From: DASXHZ01 sp036488085
Lineage (GTDB): Bacteria; Acidobacteriota; Thermoanaerobaculia; Gp7-AA8
DNA length: 51,428 nucleotides
Assembly (NCBI GenBank): GCA_036488085.1
Contig: DASXHZ010000069.1
Coordinates: forward strand, 1-51,428
Direction of reading: 5' to 3'
This document shows, piece after piece, positions 42,825 through 51,428 of the stretch (positions within the stretch are counted from its first letter, which is position 1; the number at the start of each line of letters is the position of its first letter). Position numbers and translations under genes: made by a program. The notes beneath the pieces were generated by a model that was not told where the DNA came from, did not search any database, and was given only the letters and a program-made list of their open reading frames with translations.

Positions 42825-43838
42825 ATGACAGACTTTCGGGTCGCGCTGCTGCGCGGCGAAGAGGAACTGACGCGGGGAGGGCTGGAGGTCGTCAACTCAT
42901 GGAAGGCGGGCTCCGGGGCGAAGCTCTGGATCGATATAGCCGAGCCGACACAGGAGGCGATCGAGCCGCTGCTCGAAGGACGTTTCGGCTTCCACGAGCT
43001 GGCGGCGGAAGACACGTTGTCGCCCGAGACGCTCCCAAAGTACGACCCGTATCCGAACTACGATTTCTTCGTCTTCCGCGCGGTCGACGTCGACCTCGGC
43101 GAGCACGCGTCGCAGTCGTACAAGCTCGCGGCGTTTCTCGGCGGCGACTTCCTGGTCACCGTGCACAAAGAGCTGCACAACCGGATGAACGAGATCTGGG
43201 AGCGGTTGCCGGGCGACAAACGACTCCTCGGCTCGGGACCCGACTTCCTCCTCCACGCCATCGTCGACGCCATGGTCGACGAGCACTTCCCGCTCCTCGA
43301 GAAGATCGACAACTGCGTTGACGACGTGCAGGACGCGATCTTCACCGACCCGCGGCCCGGGCAACTCGACGAGCTGCTGCACCTCAAACGCGACGTGAAC
43401 CTGCTCCGCCGCCACTCGCTGCCGCAACGCGATCTGCTGAACCAGATCTCGCGCGGCGACGCGCAGTTCATCCGCCGCGAGCATCTCATCTACTTCCGCG
43501 ACGTCTACGACCACATGTTCCGCATCACGGAGACGATCGACGTGCAGCGCGATGCGATGGCCGGCGCGATGGAGGCGTACCTCTCCGTCATCGCAAACCG
43601 CACGAACGAGATCATGCGCGTGCTCACTGTCTTCTCCGCGATCATGCTGCCGCTCTCCCTGATCGCCGGCATATACGGCATGAACTTCGAGCGCATCCCC
43701 GAGCTCCACTGGATCCGCGGCTACTGGTACGCCCTCGCACTCATGGCGATCGTCGCCGTCGCGATGCTGGTCTTCTTCCGCCGCAAAGGATGGATCGGCC
43801 GCGGCGCCGACCTGACGAGACCGCGTCCGCGCGTCTAG
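42825..43838 (+). CDS. corA: CorA-type magnesium/divalent-cation channel
   Basis: 337 residues. A large cytoplasmic N-terminal domain of mixed beta and long helices is followed by two C-terminal membrane helices: IMRVLTVFSAIMLPLSLIAG, then the selectivity motif YGMNF (GMN at 285-287), and WYALALMAIVAVAMLVFF. This is the universal CorA layout; the channel is a homopentamer in known members. The loop after GMN contains ERIPEL in place of the common MPE. No riboswitch is visible upstream, and the 5' region is occupied by the nested hairpins. Confidence 0.92.
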   Translation: MTDFRVALLRGEEELTRGGLEVVNSWKAGSGAKLWIDIAEPTQEAIEPLLEGRFGFHELAAEDTLSPETLPKYDPYPNYDFFVFRAVDVDLGEHASQSYKLAAFLGGDFLVTVHKELHNRMNEIWERLPGDKRLLGSGPDFLLHAIVDAMVDEHFPLLEKIDNCVDDVQDAIFTDPRPGQLDELLHLKRDVNLLRRHSLPQRDLLNQISRGDAQFIRREHLIYFRDVYDHMFRITETIDVQRDAMAGAMEAYLSVIANRTNEIMRVLTVFSAIMLPLSLIAGIYGMNFERIPELHWIRGYWYALALMAIVAVAMLVFFRRKGWIGRGADLTRPRPRV

Positions 43839-43887
43839 TCACAGTTTCGTCACCCCGCCCCCCTTCAACGCGGGATTGACCGCGCAG

Positions 43888-43912
43888 TATAGAAAGTTGA
43901 CTGAACGGTCAA
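43888..43912 (+). promoter_or_regulatory. TetR-type operator overlapping the start of the efflux operon
   Basis: TTGACTGAACGGTCAA (43897-43912) has arms TTGAC/GTCAA around a 6-nt centre and ends on the A of the ATG. A -10-like TATAGA is at 43888-43893, so transcription would start inside the operator. The arrangement fits autorepression of the TetR-TolC-MFP-RND unit. Confidence 0.6.
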
Positions 43913-44529
43913 TGGCAGCTCGAAAACTGGCGTTAGCGGACGAGAACGGGCTCTGGCAGTCGTACAAGCGGCAGAGCATCCAGCAGGCGGTGATCCGCCT
44001 GATGTGCCGCGACGGGCTGAAGAGCGTGACGATGGACAACGTCGCGCAGGAAGCCGGCATCGCGAAGGGAACGGTCTACCTCCACTACCGCGACAAGCAG
44101 GAGCTCCTCGACGCGGTGAAGGAGTCGTCGCTGGCGCCGATGGTCGAGAAGGTCGACGAGGTGCTGCACGGCGGCGGGACGCCCGAGCGGCGGCTGCAGG
44201 CGTTCTCGCTTCGTTATCTCTCCTACTTCGACGAGCGCCGTGATCTGTTTCGCATCCTCATGTACGAGCGCGAGGTGACTCGGGTGCAGGGAAGCCGCTA
44301 TCAGGGCGACCGCTACCGGCATCTCGTGCAGGGAGCGGCAAAGTTGATTCGTGAAGGAATTCGTAAGGGACACTTCCGCGACGTCGACTCCGACAAAGTC
44401 GCGGCGATGTTCGTGGAGTCGAACATCGCGACGATGCATCAGCGGCTGTTGGAAACGAAGCCGCTGCCGGTCGAAGACGATGCGGTGCTGATTTCCGATC
44501 TCTTTTTGCGGGGATTGGCAGCGGAATGA
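43912..44529 (+). CDS. TetR-family repressor of the efflux operon
   Basis: 205 residues. The HTH domain at about 18-70 reads SIQQAVIRLMCRDGLKSVTM, then DNVAQEAGIAKGTVYLHYRDKQELLDAV. The C-terminal ligand domain is typical in length, with no obvious family subdivision. It starts within its predicted operator and ends in an ATGA overlap with the TolC gene, so it is the first gene of a four-gene tripartite efflux operon. It probably represses the operon until a pump substrate binds, as AcrR-type regulators do. Confidence 0.9.
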   Translation: MAARKLALADENGLWQSYKRQSIQQAVIRLMCRDGLKSVTMDNVAQEAGIAKGTVYLHYRDKQELLDAVKESSLAPMVEKVDEVLHGGGTPERRLQAFSLRYLSYFDERRDLFRILMYEREVTRVQGSRYQGDRYRHLVQGAAKLIREGIRKGHFRDVDSDKVAAMFVESNIATMHQRLLETKPLPVEDDAVLISDLFLRGLAAE

Positions 44530-45908
44530 AGCGCCTGACAAAGCAACTGATGGTTCTCATCGCGTTGCCGCTCGCGGCATGTGTCTCGAGCCGCAGCGTC
44601 GGCACGTCGGATGCGCCGGCGAAACCGTGGACGCCGCCGGCGAACACGGTGGCAGCGGCCGAAAGCAAGGTTGTGCTGCCCTCGAACATCGCTGCCGGCA
44701 GCACGCTTTCGCTTTCGCAAATCATCGACATCGCGCTCTCGAACAATCCGCAGACGCGGATCGCGTGGCTCAACGCACGCGCCGCCGAGGCCGGCGTCGG
44801 AGTGGCGCAATCGGGCTACTACCCGGAGGTCGATTTGGATGCCGCGCTCACGCGGTCGCGAACCGCGGCGTCGACCGGTGCGAGCACGGCGACCGTTTTC
44901 GGTCCGTCCGCCACGCTCAACTACCGATTGCTCGACTTCGGCGGCCGCGCGGCGGAAGTCGAAGCGGCGCGGCAGACACTGATCGCGGCGGACTTCCTCC
45001 ACAATCAGGCAATCCAGGATGTGATCCTCCGCGTGCAGCAGGCGTACTACGGATACCTCGACGCGAAAGCGCTCCTCGCCGCGCAGGACGCCACGATCAA
45101 AGAACGCCAGACGTCGCTCGATGCAGCCGAGGCGAGACACAACTCCGGCGTCGCGACGATCGCCGACGTTTTGCAGGCGCGCACCGCGCTCTCGCAGGCA
45201 CAGCTCACGCGCGAGACGTTCGCCGGAAACGTGCGGACGTTCGAGGGAGAGATCGCCACCGCGATGGGACTCCCCGCGGCGACACACTTCGAGTTCGGCG
45301 ATCTGCCGTCGGAAGTGCCCTCAACCGCTGTCACCAACGCCGTCGATGGACTCATCACGCAGGCGGTGCAACAGCGGCCCGATCTCGCGGCGACGCGCGC
45401 CGAGGCGGAGAGCGCGCAGGCGCGCGTGACGCAGATCCGCTCGTCGTACCTCCCATCGCTCACCGCCACGAGCTCCCTCGGCGAGACATGGTTCGGCACG
45501 AACACCCGCGTGGCGCCGTACTCCGCAGGCGTCGCGGTGCGCTGGCCGGTCTTCACCGGATTCCGCAACGTCTACGACGTGCGACAGGCGCAGACCGAGG
45601 CTGACATCGCGCGGGAAACGATCCGAAACACCGAACAGCAGGTGATGCTCCAGGTGTGGACGAGCTACTACTCGCTCCAGACCGCGACGCAGCGACTGGC
45701 GACGTCACGCGACCTCCTCGCGAGCGCGCAGCAGTCGGCCGACGTGGCGCAGGGCCGTTACCGCTCGGGCGTCGGCTCGATCCTCGACGTCCTCACAGCA
45801 GAGTCCGCGCTCGAAAATGCGCGCGCTCAGGAAGTCCAGTCGAGGGCTGACTGGTTTCTCTCCGTGGCCCAACTCGCACACGACACCGGAACGTTGGAAG
45901 TGAAATGA
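44526..45908 (+). CDS. TolC/OprM-type outer-membrane efflux lipoprotein
   Basis: 460 residues. The lipoprotein signal is MKRLTKQLMVLIALPLAAC, with Cys19 as lipid attachment site. The body contains the two OEP repeats of the family: LSLSQIIDIALSNNPQTRIAWLNARAAEAGVGVAQSGYYPEVDLDA and the related second half from ~260 (GLITQAVQQRPDLAATRAEAESAQARVTQIRSSYLPSLTAT). Long coiled-coil helices (YYGYLDAKALLAAQDATIKE...) form the periplasmic tunnel. It would be the outer-membrane exit duct of the pump. Its start overlaps the TetR stop and its end overlaps the adaptor start, both as ATGA. Confidence 0.93.
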   Translation: MKRLTKQLMVLIALPLAACVSSRSVGTSDAPAKPWTPPANTVAAAESKVVLPSNIAAGSTLSLSQIIDIALSNNPQTRIAWLNARAAEAGVGVAQSGYYPEVDLDAALTRSRTAASTGASTATVFGPSATLNYRLLDFGGRAAEVEAARQTLIAADFLHNQAIQDVILRVQQAYYGYLDAKALLAAQDATIKERQTSLDAAEARHNSGVATIADVLQARTALSQAQLTRETFAGNVRTFEGEIATAMGLPAATHFEFGDLPSEVPSTAVTNAVDGLITQAVQQRPDLAATRAEAESAQARVTQIRSSYLPSLTATSSLGETWFGTNTRVAPYSAGVAVRWPVFTGFRNVYDVRQAQTEADIARETIRNTEQQVMLQVWTSYYSLQTATQRLATSRDLLASAQQSADVAQGRYRSGVGSILDVLTAESALENARAQEVQSRADWFLSVAQLAHDTGTLEVK

Positions 45909-46999
45909 AACGAGCGCTGATTCTTTCGATTGCTCTTGCCGTTGCTATCACCATGGCCGCCTGTTCGGGCGCCAAACAGAAACCTGTCGAAGAGAAGGTC
46001 CCGGTCTCCGTCGCGACTGCCGAGCAGAAAGACGTGCCGGTGCAGATCCGCGTGATCGGCAACGTCGTTCCCGTCTCGACCGTGCAGGTCCGCGCGCTCG
46101 TCGGCGGCCAGCTCGACCGCGTCTGGTTCAAAGAAGGCGACGAGGTCCAGCGCGGGCAGCGCCTCTTCACCATCGATCCGCGGCCGTACGAAGCGGAGCT
46201 GGCGCAGGCAAAGGCGAATCTCGCCCGCGACGAGGCGAACCAGAAGAACGCCGAGGCGGAGCGGGCGCGGTATGCCGACCTCGTGAAGAAGGACTACGTG
46301 ACGCACGAGGACTTCGACCGCATCAGCGCGGCGGCCGAGTCGGCGCATGCAGTCGTCGCGGCCGATCGCGCCGCGGTGCAGAACGCGGAGCTGCAGCTCT
46401 CGTACTGCGACATCCGGTCTCCGCTTGACGGCCGGACGGGACAGCTCGTCGTCCATCAGGGCAACCTCGTCAAAGCGAACGACACGACGGCGCTCGTCGT
46501 CATCAACCAGGTGCAGCCGGTGAACGTCCAGTTCGCGATTCCCGAACGGCAGCTTGCCGATCTGCGCGCGCGCGGGTTCTCGAACGTACCGGTGACGGCG
46601 ATGCCGCAGGGCACGGGGATGCATTCCGAAGACGGAAAACTCTCGTTCGTCGACAACACCGTCGACGCGACCACCGGCACGATCAACCTCAAAGCCTCAT
46701 TTCCCAATGCCGACCGTGCACTTTGGCCGGGGCAGTACGTCAACGTCGCGGTAACGCTCTCGACCCTTTCGGGCGCGACCGTCATTCCGGCTCAGGCAGT
46801 GCAAAACGGCCAGCATGGGCAGTACGTCTATGTAGTGAAGAACGACCAGAGCGTCGACATGCGGCCGGTCAACGTCGTCCAGCAGGTCGACCAGAACGTC
46901 GTCGTGAGCAAGGGCGTCCAGCCCGGCGAGAGCGTCGTCACAGATGGGCAACTTCGGCTCACGCCGAAGAGCCACGTGGAGATCAAGGGAGCACCATAG
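45905..46999 (+). CDS. RND efflux periplasmic adaptor (MFP), lipoprotein
   Basis: 364 residues with lipobox TMAAC (Cys20). The membrane-fusion-protein pattern is clear: lipoyl half-motif TVQVRALVGGQLDRVWFKEGDEVQRGQRLFTIDPRPYEAELAQAKANLARDEA, a helical hairpin (QKNAEAERARYADLVKKDYV), the second lipoyl half (YCDIRSPLDGRTGQLVVHQGNLVKAND) and the beta-barrel region ending WPGQYVNVAVTLSTL. It bridges the inner-membrane pump and the TolC duct. The gene begins in an ATGA overlap with TolC, but the following pump gene is separated by a 92-nt repeat. Confidence 0.94.
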   Translation: MKRALILSIALAVAITMAACSGAKQKPVEEKVPVSVATAEQKDVPVQIRVIGNVVPVSTVQVRALVGGQLDRVWFKEGDEVQRGQRLFTIDPRPYEAELAQAKANLARDEANQKNAEAERARYADLVKKDYVTHEDFDRISAAAESAHAVVAADRAAVQNAELQLSYCDIRSPLDGRTGQLVVHQGNLVKANDTTALVVINQVQPVNVQFAIPERQLADLRARGFSNVPVTAMPQGTGMHSEDGKLSFVDNTVDATTGTINLKASFPNADRALWPGQYVNVAVTLSTLSGATVIPAQAVQNGQHGQYVYVVKNDQSVDMRPVNVVQQVDQNVVVSKGVQPGESVVTDGQLRLTPKSHVEIKGAP

Positions 47000-47002
47000 G
47001 AA

Positions 47003-47090
47003 GCGTTATCCGTTAACCGTTATCCGTTAACCGTCGTTAGACGGCGCCTTACGGAAAACGGATAACGCATAACGGATAACGGATAACGGA
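47003..47090. repeat. Heptanucleotide-word inverted repeat between adaptor and pump genes
   Basis: The left arm holds phased CCGTTAA/CCGTTAT words (GCGTTAT, CCGTTAA, CCGTTAT, CCGTTAA from 47003). The right arm near 47060-47090 holds ATAACGC, ATAACGG, ATAACGG, ATAACGG. They are inverse of each other and would form a long stem in the operon mRNA ending one or two bases before the pump ATG, where no Shine-Dalgarno is visible. The word is the same as at 11731-11800. Confidence 0.9.
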
Positions 47091-47091
47091 C

Positions 47092-50000
47092 ATGAACATC
47101 GCCGCACTCTTCATTCGCCGTCCGGTCATGACGACGCTCGTCATGGTCGCCATCCTTCTGTTTGGCGTCATGGCGTACCGGCAGTTGCCGGTGAGCGATC
47201 TGCCGAACGTCGACTTCCCGACCATCCAGGTGTCGGCGTCGCTGCCGGGCGCGAGTCCGGAGACGATGGCGGCGTCGGTCGCCACGCCGCTGGAGCGGCA
47301 GTTCTCGACGATCGCCGGTCTCGACTCGATGACCTCGGCGTCGGCCCTCGGGAACACCAACATCACGCTGCAGTTCGCCCTGTCGCGCAATCTCGACGCG
47401 GCCGCGCAGGACGTGCAGTCGGCCATTGCGGCGGCAGCGCGTCAGCTCCCGCCCAACATGCCGGCGCCGCCGTCGTACAGCAAGGTCAATCCCGCCGATA
47501 CGCCGGTCATCTATCTCGCGCTCAGCTCGCAGCAGATGCCGATGAACGAGCTCGACGAATACGCCGAGACGCTGATGGCGCAACGCATCTCGACCGTGGA
47601 AGGCGTCGCGCAGGTCGCGGTGTATGGGGCCCAGAAGTACGCGGTGCGCATCCAGGTCAATCCGGAGCAGCTCGCGGCCCTCAGCATCGGCCTCGACGAA
47701 GTCGGTGACGCCATCCGCAACAGCAACGTCAATCTCCCCACCGGCGTCCTCAACGGCCCGTTCACCGCCTACACCGTCGAAGCGAACGGCCAGCTCATGA
47801 AGGCGGCCGACTACAAGAACATCACCATCGCCTGGCGCAACGGACGTCCTGTGCACCTCGCCGACGTCGCGACGGTTCTGGATGACGTCGAGAACAACCA
47901 GACGGCGGCGTGGTTCCGCGGCAAACCGGCATTCGTTCTGGCCGTGCTGAAACAGCCCGGAACGAACGCCGTCGAAGTCTCCGACCGCGTCAAAGCACTC
48001 TTGCCGGTGTTCCGTAAGCAGCTCCCGGCGTCGGTCGAGCTCGAGATTCACCGCGACCGTGCGGAGTCGATCCGCGCGTCAGTCAACGACGTGAAGTTCA
48101 CGCTGGTACTGACGCTCTTCCTGGTCATTCTCGTGATCTTCCTCTTCCTGCGGAACGTGTCGGCGACCATCATCCCCAGCCTCGCTTTGCCGATGTCGAT
48201 CGTCGGCACGTTCGCGGTGATGTACTTATGCGGCTACTCGCTCGACAACCTGTCGCTGATGGCGCTGACGCTCTCGGTCGGCTTCGTCGTCGACGACGCC
48301 ATCGTCATGCTCGAGAACATCGTCCGGCACATGGAGATGGGCGAGCCGCCGTTCGAGGCAGCGGTCAAGGGATCGAGGGAGATCGGCTTCACGATCATCT
48401 CGATGACGATCTCGCTGGCCGCGGTCTTCATCCCGATCCTCTTCATGGGCGGCATCCTCGGGCGCCTCTTCCACGAGTTCGCGGTGACCATCGGCGCGGC
48501 GATTCTCGTTTCCGGCTTCGTCTCGCTGTCGCTCACGCCGCTGCTGTCGTCGAAGTTCCTCCGGCCGCATTCAAAGGAGGAGCACGGCGCCATGTACAAG
48601 GCGACCGAGCGCTTCTTCGACGGCATGCTGCACTTCTACGAGGTCGGATTGCGCGCCGCGCTGCGGCATCGCTTCACGACCCTCATGGTCTCGCTGGCGG
48701 TGCTGGCCGGCACGGTCTGGCTCTTCATCGCCGTGCCGAAGGGCTTCATCCCGAACGAAGACGCGAACGAGGTCCGCATCAGCCTGGAGTTCGCGCAAGG
48801 CGTCTCGTTCGCCGATCAGGTGAAGCACCAGATGCAGGCGATGGACATCGTCAACGCCGACAAGAACATCGCCGCGTTCTTCTCGTTCGTCGGACGCGGC
48901 AGCAGCGCGAATAGCAGCGTCATCTCGACGCGTCTCGTTGCGAGACCCGAGCGCAAGATGACGATCGACGAGGTGATGGCGAGCCTTCGCAAGAAGCTCA
49001 GCGTCATCCCCGGCATCCGCGTCGCACTCCAGAACCCGCCGCCCATCCGCCTCGGCGGACGCAGCGCGAACGCGCAGTATCAGTACACGCTGCAGGCGTC
49101 GGATACCGACACGCTCTATCCCGCCTCGGAAGCGCTACTCGAAAAGATGCGCAAGATGCCGGGCCTAACCGACGTCAGCACCGACCTCTTCATGAAGAAC
49201 CCGACGCTGTCCGTCGACGTCGACCGCGACCGCGCCGCCGCCCTCGGCCTCAACCTCCAGCAGGTCGAGGACGCGCTCTACTCTTCGTACGGGACGCGGC
49301 AGATCTCGACGATCTACGCTCCGACCAATGCGTATCAGGTCATCATGGAAGTCGACCCGCGGTATCAGGCGAATCCGCAGGCGCTCTCGGTCATCTACGT
49401 CCGCTCGACCTCCGGGCAGCTCGTACCGCTGAGCACCGTCGCGAAGTTCACCAAGACCTTCGGGCCGCTCGCGGTCAATCACTCCGGCCAGTTACCGTCG
49501 GTGACGATCTCGTTCAACGCGAAGCCGGGCTACTCGCTCGGCGAAGCCGTGAACGACATCACGAAGGTGGCGAGACAGACGCTCCCCGCGAGCATCACGA
49601 CCTCATTCCAAGGCACCGCGCAGGCGTTCCAATCATCGCTGCAGGGCCTCGGCATCCTGCTCCTCATCGCGATCGCTGTCATCTACATGGTCCTCGGCAT
49701 CCTCTACGAGAGCTTCATTCATCCGCTGACTATTCTCTCCGCCTTGCCGTTCGCCGGATTCGGCGCTCTTCTGACGCTGCTCGTGTTCAAGGTCGACCTC
49801 TCGATCTACGCGTTCGTCGGCGTGATCATGCTCGTCGGCCTCGTGAAGAAGAACGGCATCATGATGGTCGATTTCGCGATCGAGGCGCAGAAGGCAGGCG
49901 TGACTGCCGAGCAGGCGATCTACGACGCCTGCGTGGTCCGATTCCGCCCGATCATGATGACCACCATGGCGGCGCTCATGGGAACGCTCCCCATCGCGCT

Positions 50001-50202
50001 CGGCTTCGGCGCCGGCGCTGAGTCACGCCGCCCGCTCGGTCTCGCCGTCGTCGGTGGCCTGATCTTCTCGCAGACGCTGACGCTCTACGTGACGCCCGTC
50101 TTCTATGTCTACATGGAGAAGCTGCGGCGCCACAAAACGAGCTCCGGCCCGGCATCGCTTGAAGAACTGGACCACATGCCGGAAGCCGTCGAAGCGGTTT
50201 AA
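47092..50202 (+). CDS. RND multidrug efflux transporter (AcrB/MexB-type, HAE-1)
   Basis: 1036 residues, standard length. It starts MNIAALFIRRPVMTTLVMVA, characteristic of HAE-1 transporters. The proton-relay aspartates of helix 4 are present (GFVVDDAIVMLEN, Asp401-Asp402, equivalent to AcrB 407-408). KGFIPNEDANEVRISLEFAQ opens the second periplasmic loop, and the second half repeats the fold to FGAGAESRRPLGLAVVGGLI near the end. It resembles the MdtB/MdtC-like branch in its N-terminal SLPGASPETMAASVATPLERQ region. It is the inner-membrane pump of the tripartite system. The ribosome site is replaced by repeat sequence. Confidence 0.95.
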   Translation: MNIAALFIRRPVMTTLVMVAILLFGVMAYRQLPVSDLPNVDFPTIQVSASLPGASPETMAASVATPLERQFSTIAGLDSMTSASALGNTNITLQFALSRNLDAAAQDVQSAIAAAARQLPPNMPAPPSYSKVNPADTPVIYLALSSQQMPMNELDEYAETLMAQRISTVEGVAQVAVYGAQKYAVRIQVNPEQLAALSIGLDEVGDAIRNSNVNLPTGVLNGPFTAYTVEANGQLMKAADYKNITIAWRNGRPVHLADVATVLDDVENNQTAAWFRGKPAFVLAVLKQPGTNAVEVSDRVKALLPVFRKQLPASVELEIHRDRAESIRASVNDVKFTLVLTLFLVILVIFLFLRNVSATIIPSLALPMSIVGTFAVMYLCGYSLDNLSLMALTLSVGFVVDDAIVMLENIVRHMEMGEPPFEAAVKGSREIGFTIISMTISLAAVFIPILFMGGILGRLFHEFAVTIGAAILVSGFVSLSLTPLLSSKFLRPHSKEEHGAMYKATERFFDGMLHFYEVGLRAALRHRFTTLMVSLAVLAGTVWLFIAVPKGFIPNEDANEVRISLEFAQGVSFADQVKHQMQAMDIVNADKNIAAFFSFVGRGSSANSSVISTRLVARPERKMTIDEVMASLRKKLSVIPGIRVALQNPPPIRLGGRSANAQYQYTLQASDTDTLYPASEALLEKMRKMPGLTDVSTDLFMKNPTLSVDVDRDRAAALGLNLQQVEDALYSSYGTRQISTIYAPTNAYQVIMEVDPRYQANPQALSVIYVRSTSGQLVPLSTVAKFTKTFGPLAVNHSGQLPSVTISFNAKPGYSLGEAVNDITKVARQTLPASITTSFQGTAQAFQSSLQGLGILLLIAIAVIYMVLGILYESFIHPLTILSALPFAGFGALLTLLVFKVDLSIYAFVGVIMLVGLVKKNGIMMVDFAIEAQKAGVTAEQAIYDACVVRFRPIMMTTMAALMGTLPIALGFGAGAESRRPLGLAVVGGLIFSQTLTLYVTPVFYVYMEKLRRHKTSSGPASLEELDHMPEAVEAV

Positions 50203-50232
50203 CTCCAGTCTCTGCTGTGTTTAGCTTCTCCC

Positions 50233-50261
50233 TTGACAGAATAATTCTGCGGCCATATTGT
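50233..50261 (+). promoter_or_regulatory. Sigma-70-type promoter of groESL
   Basis: TTGACA at 50233-50238 and TATTGT at 50256-50261 are separated by 17 nt. The -10 overlaps the first base of the CIRCE, so HrcA bound there would block initiation. Confidence 0.8.
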
Positions 50262-50287
50262 TAGCACTCGATAGTACAGAGTGCTAA
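50261..50287 (+). promoter_or_regulatory. CIRCE operator (HrcA binding site)
   Basis: TTAGCACTC-N9-GAGTGCTAA is a perfect match to the CIRCE consensus. It lies between the promoter and the groES ribosome site, indicating heat-shock control by HrcA, whose gene is not in this window. Confidence 0.97.
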
Positions 50288-50313
50288 CAACTCACGGCAA
50301 AGGAGAAGCAATC

Positions 50314-50622
50314 ATGGCAGTCGCTACAGACCTCAAGCTTCGCCCCCTCTACGACCGGATCGTGGTCCGGCGTAAGGATGCGAAGGAACAGGTTCGCGGA
50401 GGAATCATCATTCCGGACACCGCGAAAGAGAAGCCGCAGGAAGCGGAAGTGATCGCCGTCGGCGAAGGAAAGTTCGACGACAACGGCAAGCGCATCAAGC
50501 TGGACGTCAAGAAGGGCGACACCGTCCTGATCGGCAAGTACTCCGGCACCGAGATCAAGCTCGATGACGTCGAGTACACGATTCTTCGCGAAGACGAAGT
50601 GCTCGCGATCGTCGAAGGATAA
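50314..50622 (+). CDS. groES: GroES co-chaperonin (10 kDa)
   Basis: 102 residues from ATG 50314, preceded by AAGGAGA; an in-frame GTG at 50281 lies inside the CIRCE and is rejected. Sequence features are standard: LRPLYDRIVVRRKDAKEQ at the N-terminus, the mobile-loop region RGGIIIPDTAKEKPQEAEVI, and GDTVLIGKYSGTEIKLDDVEYTILREDEVLAIVE. It caps the GroEL ring in assisted folding. It is separated by 11 nt from groEL, with which it forms the usual operon. Confidence 0.98.
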   Translation: MAVATDLKLRPLYDRIVVRRKDAKEQVRGGIIIPDTAKEKPQEAEVIAVGEGKFDDNGKRIKLDVKKGDTVLIGKYSGTEIKLDDVEYTILREDEVLAIVEG

Positions 50623-50633
50623 GGAGACACAGC

Positions 50634-51428
<795 letters not shown>

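Overview
The window is 51.4 kb of dense, high-GC bacterial chromosome. A TonB-dependent receptor, a TolC/RND efflux system and several lipoprotein signals point to a Gram-negative (diderm) heterotroph. The mixture of a 2-oxoacid dehydrogenase E1 alpha-beta fusion, an ~840-residue PIG-L deacetylase, DUF2911, DUF11, CPBP proteins and CIRCE-controlled groESL would fit Acidobacteriota or a neighbouring phylum. That placement is inference from gene content, not a computed phylogeny. No rRNA, tRNA, CRISPR array, transposase or phage gene was recognised.

Layout. 1-672 looks like a chimeric contig end: the start of a GMC oxidoreductase meets, across a perfect 26-nt inverted repeat, the reversed start of a Rieske/FAD oxidoreductase. 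689-3481 is a secreted zinc metallopeptidase followed directly by a possible 2-oxoglutarate/Fe(II) oxygenase. 3468-16343 carries a BaiN/YhiN-like flavoprotein, a PIG-L deacetylase, a 21-bp minisatellite (7258-7698), a DUF2911 protein, a GT-C-like membrane protein, a D-Ala-D-Ala ligase, a 5'-nucleotidase, a DUF2784 protein, a DEAD-box helicase and a diguanylate cyclase split in two by an apparent one-base deletion. 16409-21531 holds a TonB receptor divergent from a YheT-type hydrolase and a membrane protein. 21651-26966 has the fused E1, an aldo/keto reductase, a HIT protein, a FadR-like TetR regulator with a textbook FadR-type operator, and a PAP2 phosphatase. 26979-34774 is a run of two CPBP membrane proteins flanking an unusual 1115-residue redox fusion. 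34802-42736 has a double alpha/beta hydrolase, a CoA-binding protein, a subtilase, a small winged-helix-like protein, alanine dehydrogenase and a DUF11 surface protein. 42825-50202 has CorA and a TetR-TolC-MFP-RND efflux operon joined by ATGA overlaps. The window ends in groES and the start of groEL behind a sigma-70-type promoter and a perfect CIRCE.

The most distinctive feature is the repeat load between and inside genes. (1) Heptanucleotide words are iterated in tandem, mostly as two inverted arms, at 4603-4693, 11701-11800, 36255-36398, 38997-39024 and 47003-47090; there is also a tract inside the E1 gene (23032-23059). The word differs from locus to locus but the 7-nt period does not. 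(2) A GC-rich palindromic element sits at 632-672, 15105-15192 and 24069-24147 and twice in frame inside the 1115-residue oxidoreductase. (3) Two long hairpins (7728-7825, 21541-21627) share a 41-nt arm in opposite orientation. (4) The 21-bp array has 21 units. Several of these lie exactly between convergent genes, one supplies the stop codon of the ligase gene, and one lies between the efflux adaptor and its pump. I regard the heptanucleotide inverted-arm family as the best candidate for something undescribed here.
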